DNA from: Perkinsus olseni
Lineage: Eukaryota > Perkinsozoa > Perkinsida > Perkinsidae
Assembly (NCBI GenBank): GCA_013115135.1
Contig: JABANP010000690.1
Coordinates: 1-22,243, forward strand
Direction of reading: 5' to 3'
DNA length: 22,243 nt
The notes under the pieces were generated by a model. It had not been told where the DNA came from, made no database searches, and was given only the letters and a program-made list of their open reading frames with translations. Position numbers and translations under genes: made by a program. This document shows, in pieces, positions 17,824 to 22,243 of the stretch (its first letter is position 1; the number at the start of each line of letters is the position of its first letter).

Positions 17824-19446
17824 TCACAATGTACAAGAAAATCGCTTCGACAAGAGAACATCAGTCGGAATCTTGCCTCGCAGTCTCGGGAAGACGAGAG
17901 ACCGCCTACTTTCATCTTCCAAGCAGTCGAAGATGTGCTGCCTCATCTCAGATTCCCGAAATAGGAACTTACCTGGTTGTTGATGAGGCGACGCAGCATA
18001 GGCCGTCAGGCGTGCCAGCACGAACGCCCCACAAAGATTACTGCCGACGGTTTGCTGTTGAACGGAGGGGCAAATTACCTTGGCACCGGTTCCGTAGAGC
18101 TCCCTCAGCCTTTTTTTCATGTAATCTGATATCCTGCTCTGCTCCCCGTATGAACTATCGAAATAAAATATGTCACCATTAATCCTCGCAGTGCAGGTAA
18201 AGTGACAACCACCATCAGATATGGGCTGCAATACAACCAGATCGTTGTCAGGTACAGGTGAAAACCCGACAGGCGATAGCCACACTGCCTGAGCTTGATT
18301 GACCTTTCGTTTGAACTTGCGTTCAATACGAGTCATCCAAGCCTCTATCACCTGGTCGGAAATGCTCGAGCCCTCACCAAGTAGATTATCTCGATCCTCA
18401 GTCGTCAACAGCAAGGTAGTACCCACTCCCCTCCCTGGGAGAACACGCCACGTAGGGAACAAGTTGCGTCCTTTGTCGCTCTTATGCCCAGTTCCCTCTG
18501 AGCCTGACTTCTGCGAAGCTGCTCCCGCTGTGATATCTTGAGATCCTGACTTAGTTAGAATTGGCATTGTAGGAGGCTCCACGAGAGAAGCTTCAGCTGG
18601 AGGGCTCCCCGCGAAAGGCAGCTGCCGCCTCATTGAACATGTGTAGCAAACCATCGTCCAAGCTATATCCGTCAGGCGCTACGAGAATTCCGGCGTCGTC
18701 GTTCGAAGGCTCCGAATCCGGCGGAGAATCACCCGCGTCGCAGGAAGTTACAGCTGCAACGCGCTTCCGCTGGTTCACTCCCGCGCCGTCGGTCTCGAAG
18801 TCAGCCTTGCGCTTCGCGTCAGCGGCAGGCTCAATCGTAGGAAACTCTAGAGACTCCGACTCGTCGACTTCGCGAGGCATATCTTTAACTATCCTCCTGA
18901 TGGACGCCCTCACTTTATCGAACCAGCTCCCAAGGCTTTCTGAATCTACCTTGAAGCGGCAAACCCTGCGCAATATCGCGTCATTCTCGAGGTATCGAGC
19001 CTCACGAGGCCAAACTTCCCCTCTCGAATCATAAGTAACTCAGCCCTTGTTTCCTTCATGAGGTCGTGGACCACGCTTATCCAAGCCCAAATCGTAGGAT
19101 GGCTAGATCCAGGGAAATGGCCGTTCCAACGGTTGTGAAAGCCCTCCCTGACCGTTATTGGTCCGAGGTAGTTCTTGCTCGACGCGCGACCGCAGGTTCC
19201 ACAACTTCGCTGGATGAATACCCTTTCTCGAGCAGGTGAGCGATCGCTATTCCCAGCAGCATTCCGATGGTAGAGGTACCCTTCAAAAGCATAAAGAGTT
19301 GTCCCCTGACGCTCTCCACGAACTATTTCCAGCCGTGGGCCCGCGGTTTCGTCAGCAGGAGACACGGGGGCCACCATGCCAGGCTGGTCCGCATCTTCAT
19401 GCAGCTGAGGTGTCCCAGAGGCATGAGGAGGCGGGGTGGTATTCAT
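17824..19446 (-). CDS. FLYWCH zinc-finger plus Ulp1/C48 cysteine protease protein, two frame changes
   Basis: Three overlapping frames together encode about 540 aa. Frame 1 (19446-about 19018) has a FLYWCH-type finger: YAFEGYLYHRN, RVFIQRSCGTCGRA, then GHFPGSSHPTIWAWI; HPxIWxFI follows the finger in other FLYWCH proteins. Frame 2 (about 19017-18608) continues that family's helical region (EVWPREARYLENDAILRRV). Frame 3 (about 18607-17824) is a Ulp1-type protease: ISDQVIEAWM, His in GGCHFT, Asp in YFDSSYG, Gln in SVQQQ and Cys in GSNLCGAFVLA, then MRQHIFDCLE. All four catalytic positions are present; the usual Asp before the Cys is Leu. Both changes fall at G4 runs (19021-19018 and 18610-18607) and cancel each other. 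They could be homopolymer sequencing errors, true mutations or programmed shifts; short introns seem unlikely. Ulp1 proteases cleave SUMO or related conjugates. Here the gene is transposon cargo. Confidence 0.72.
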
Positions 19447-19740
19447 ATTTGTGACGCAGAGGTGGGAAAATATAACTAAATCGAGTCAATTAGATTCGAA
19501 CGAAGCATGCTGATCCCCCGGGCGGACTCCGCGCAATTACAGATCTGCACAACACAATCCACCATCCACTGTAGCACTCCAGCTAATCCGCTCAGTGAAT
19601 CGTTATCGCGATCGACAAACGCTCCCGTTCTCCAATACATTGATAAACCCAAAAAATTAGCGAAGCGATGAAGAACTGGAAGGCAAAGTGAAGCTCAGCG
19701 TATGAGTTACAAGCTACAGTTATTATGCTGGATTGGAGGT
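19447..19740. other. Upstream region of the FLYWCH-Ulp1 gene
   Basis: No gene seen. It should contain the promoter of the minus-strand gene. It includes a CCCCCGGGCGG GC block near 19516-19526 and otherwise mixed sequence. Confidence 0.35.
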
Positions 19741-20612
19741 GAATACAAAAAAGGCTGTCGCAGCGGTGCAGGCTTTCGCGTATAAGGTCATCGTCCAGAA
19801 CGGAATAAAGGAGGAAAGTCTAGTTAACAGGGCTGGATGTATTTTGGATGAATATGGTGATAAATTGAGGATGCTGCGATCAGGTTTTGATAGATGAGTT
19901 CCAGCGATAGATGGATGGCTCTATCCGATGGACTTGCGGAATTTGCTGGGGTGATTTCCATTCTGAGAAAGCCTTGTGGATACAAACGAGGGGATAAATC
20001 GTCATAGTGAGATGATTATTGAGCGCAAGAGCCTCTTTCGAAGAGGGCACCGAGGAAGAGCAGAAAGGTTGAAATGTATCGAGGGGAGATAGATGAAAAG
20101 AAGAACGAGTCTCGACGATCGAGAGTAGTATCTATCCAGTTTATAGAGAGGTTAGCCTACGGTATATCTTGATACACTGCGCACTTACTTCAAAGATGAA
20201 GGCTACTGGAGAAGTCGGTAAGGCGATAGGGAGAGCGACGAGTGTCTTCAATGATTTGAGACAGGCTTGGAGTTCTCATATACTTGTAGCACTCTGCTAC
20301 GGAGAGAAGAGTATTTAAGAGTTGTGTACTGAGTGTCTCGCTCTATAATTTTTGAGTCGTGGATAAGTGCTAAGAATGCTACTGAAAGATTACAGAAGTG
20401 TTGTAATACATTGGTTTCTCACGTGCTGAGATGGGAGAATAATGAAGCTGATTCTGCGAATGTAGATGGGTCCCATCTGATGGGAGAATTTTGATTGAAA
20501 GGTGACACCTTCTGACACTGTCAGAAGCTGCGGGTGAACGGTGAAAGAAGTGATCAGCAAGAAGCGTCTGCGATGGTTTGGCCATGCATTGAGACAACCG
20601 GAGTCTACAGTG
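19741..20612 (+). pseudogene. Decayed non-LTR retrotransposon reverse-transcriptase tail
   Basis: The plus strand holds, in order and in different frames with many stops, fragments typical of the C-terminal end of LINE reverse transcriptases. These are a YFKDEG-like strand near 20186 (compare YLGS.F..DG), GKAIGRATSVFNDLRQAWSS at 20217-20276 (compare IGKARSAFASLRKIWSS), and KKRLRWFGHALRQPE near 20559-20603 (compare RRLRWFGHVLRMP). The region before 20186 (KKAVAAVQAFAYKVIVQNG) is plausible thumb sequence but weak. It is inside the transposon, so the LINE inserted into it or was carried with it. Confidence 0.65.
20501..20523. repeat. Palindrome within the LINE remnant
   Basis: CTTCTGACACTGTCAGAAG is a perfect 9-nt-arm palindrome around a central C. 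Just upstream, near 20469-20481, GATGGGTCCCATC is also palindromic. Confidence 0.5.
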
Positions 20613-20719
20613 TAGACCTAGAGTATACTCTATACTGGCAGAGACCCTGTCACTCTGCCGCAGAGTGGATACAGGCAGAGTTGAAGCCTTCCTTCAACTT
20701 GGAGGAAACCTTTTAATGG

Positions 20720-20910
20720 TTGAGGTTGGTTAATTTAACAGTTAATTTAACGATCTTCCTTCTTTAAAAGGAGGATCGTGGTGGTATATGTAGGCGCGTT
20801 CGGAAGGCTGTTAATAACAGCCTGTTATGAATATAGCGCATAAGGCGCAATGTGCGCAATGTCACAAATTTCCCCTTATTCGCGCATACGGGCGCGCGCC
20901 CCTTTATGTA
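20720..20910. repeat. Cluster of hairpins and short direct repeats after the LINE remnant
   Basis: TTAATTTAAC occurs twice (about 20730-20753). A hairpin with 11-nt arms, CGATCTTCCTT against AAGGAGGATCG with one G-T pair, spans about 20751-20778. AGGCTGTTAATAACAGCCT (about 20804-20822) is a perfect palindrome. GCGCA-containing repeats follow to about 20900. No coding signal. Confidence 0.55.
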
Positions 20911-22132
20911 TGAAAGTACTTACTGACCGACTGAAAAGTAGTAACAATCATAGAATTTCAAGTGTTCACCCAATCTCCTGCATTCACAAATTTGGTCTCG
21001 AGGGGTGTTCCCTGTCGCGCGCTCCAGTTACTACTAGTTCTAGTTAAAGGCTTACAGTATCCAACTTGAATGCTCAATGAGCATTTAAGCAGAACTTTTC
21101 AGTCAGTCAGTGATCCTTATAGTCTAACGTATCCTAGTGACGGCAGTGACGTCACGAACAAATGCAAGCATGAGAGCGGAACGAATGATGAGGACGTGAT
21201 GATCAAAATCGATAAAGTCCCTCTAAACTTCCCCGCGCTACATGACGCCTGCCGCGACCGCCATCTCCGTCCACGACTGCGGCTGCTGTTCTCCCGTCCA
21301 CTGGACTGCCTTGCTGGCGAGAGTCGGTCTCCTCGCGGTGTGGCCCGTCTACACAGGGCGGTAGTCGCCTACGCCGCGACCACTACCACCAGCATTGATA
21401 TCAGAGCCGGTAGTCGAGCTAGCTGTAGATGCCGAGGAACTCGGACTTGGACTAACTCTGAGACAAAAAGACACCCGTCATTCGCTGCTCAAGTACGGCA
21501 GGCCATCATCTAGAAAAAGCGCAGCAGCGCTTTCTTTTCATACGCCGCACACGTCATCAGTCACAGGGGCATAAAAGCGCGAAATTCTCGGAGACGTGAT
21601 TAATCAGGGCTTTCAATGCACACTTTCATAATACCCAAAGCACGGCACACGCTATCACCTCTCTAAGTTCTGGATAAGGAGCAAGTCCTCAGCCGTCCCC
21701 CGCTCCTTCGTTCGCCAGTCCACCCCAGCATGCAGAGTGTTGCTGTCATTCTTCGTGTGCGGCGTCTTGATTGTCATCCATCTGACGCAATGGAAATCAC
21801 GCTGTGACAGGAAGCAGTGGTCCGCAGGAAATCCAAGGAAGAGGGTGGCTCAGACAAACGAAGCGTCAACTGAACAACGAAGGGCTGTATTATGCTCAAG
21901 GGAAAAGCCATCACATACGCGGCGTATGATACGCCCCGCCACCCTCACTACCACTGCGAGGCCGGCTGAGCTGCTCTCCTGGGCCATGACCGCTATGTGT
22001 ATAGCTCTGAACTCCCTCAGAGGAGTCTCCTTTCGCAGGAATATCATGCGTTGTCATTGTGTGGTGGGACAGAAAAGTGTAGATATCTGATTCTTAGAGG
22101 GAACTTCACGTAAGAAGAGTTCGAATCGTTCA
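20911..22132. other. Right part of the transposon without a recognised gene
   Basis: Plus-strand frames 21070-21513 and 21737-22090 and minus-strand frame 21850-22047 are open, but none shows a recognisable domain. 21240-21430 is GC-rich, with a codon-like Thr/Ala/Arg composition. No DDE transposase motif, zinc knuckle or splice-supported chain of exons was found. Confidence 0.35.
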
Positions 22133-22243
22133 GTCGTACAGTATTGGCGAGGGCGTCTGAATATCTCAATCCGTCGTACAATATTGGGGGGGCGAATTTA
22201 GGGCGAGCGAGATCAGCCTGTCGTACAGTATTGGGGTCGTACA
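22133..22243. repeat. Right terminal inverted repeat, cut by the window end
   Basis: Motif copies (reverse orientation, GTCGTACANTATTGG) at 22133-22147, 22173-22187 and 22220-22234. The first eight bases of a fourth, GTCGTACA, are at 22236-22243. Its sequence from 22172 outward mirrors 17368-17438. Confidence 0.8.

Larger units (their letters stand above)
17360..22243. mobile_element. DNA transposon of about 4.9 kb with matched inverted ends
   Basis: Bounded by inverted repeats. 17368-17438 is the reverse complement of 22172-22243 except for one base in a C6/G7 run. Both ends contain four copies of a 15-nt motif CCAATANTGTACGAC in mirrored order, with start-to-start spacings 16, 46, 40 on the left and 16, 47, 40 on the right; the outermost right copy is cut by the window end. 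Cargo: a FLYWCH-Ulp1 gene (minus), a decayed LINE tail (plus) and about 1.5 kb without a recognised gene. No transposase with a DDE core was found, so the copy is probably non-autonomous or a carrier of accessory genes. FLYWCH and Ulp1 domains are both known companions of Mutator-like elements, which makes that superfamily a reasonable guess. The terminal base and target-site duplication cannot be fixed from this window. Confidence 0.72.

Noticed and set aside
18633..19034. 133-aa plus-strand ORF
   Set aside because: Shadow of the FLYWCH-Ulp1 coding sequence on the minus strand.
19490..19500. Further B-box-like matches (GTTCGAATC near 19490-19500 on the minus strand and near 22118 on the plus strand)
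   Set aside because: They lack the second closing C and any acceptor-like sequence or T run, are not in a supported intron, and fit chance expectation for a short motif.
1..22243. CRISPR array, rRNA genes, prokaryotic operons or a bacterial mobile island
   Set aside because: No regularly spaced identical repeats with unique spacers and no rRNA-like stretches were seen, and all confident genes contain spliceosomal introns.

Overview
The window is nuclear DNA of a eukaryote with compact, intron-rich genes. Introns are mostly 29-120 nt with GT-AG borders, every confident gene is split, and there are no bacterial operon features. Small introns, mixed GC, tandem gene families, UNC93-like proteins and mobile-element debris would suit an alveolate protist such as Perkinsus. 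That assignment is an inference from style, not from a diagnostic marker.

Layout. 1-735 is a non-coding tract packed with GATC-centred motifs. 747-1145 is a dispersed repeat with an inverted partner at 12448-12838. Three minus-strand genes follow. 1387-2948 encodes a membrane-anchored thioredoxin/PDI protein with a CGHC active site and a C-terminal KKEK. 3621-6446 encodes a long coiled-coil protein in about 11 exons. 6637-8880 encodes an ARL5-type small GTPase. On the plus strand, 9410-13909 holds three tandem GNAT N-acetyltransferase genes, each with five exons and identical intron phases; the last two belong to a recent segmental duplication that includes their 3' flanks. 15558-17265 holds the first exons of an UNC93-like membrane protein with a low-complexity segment.

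From about 17360 to the window end lies a DNA transposon of about 4.9 kb. Its two ends are near-perfect 71-nt inverted repeats, each with four copies of CCAATANTGTACGAC at the same spacing. It carries a FLYWCH-Ulp1 gene (17824-19446, minus), which needs two compensating frame changes at G4 runs, and a decayed LINE reverse-transcriptase tail (about 19741-20612). No transposase is visible. The element appears to have landed inside the UNC93-like gene, whose remaining exons would lie beyond the window.

The most unusual signal is in the introns. Five introns in three unrelated genes contain six tRNA 3'-end-like cassettes (a B-box GTTCRANNCC, an acceptor-like stretch, often then a T run), in both orientations. 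This suggests that tRNA-derived sequences have created or colonised introns here.

The confident gene models (TMX-like, ARL5, three GNATs) were built by hand from reading frame, splice signals and family similarity. Their exon lengths sum to whole codons.
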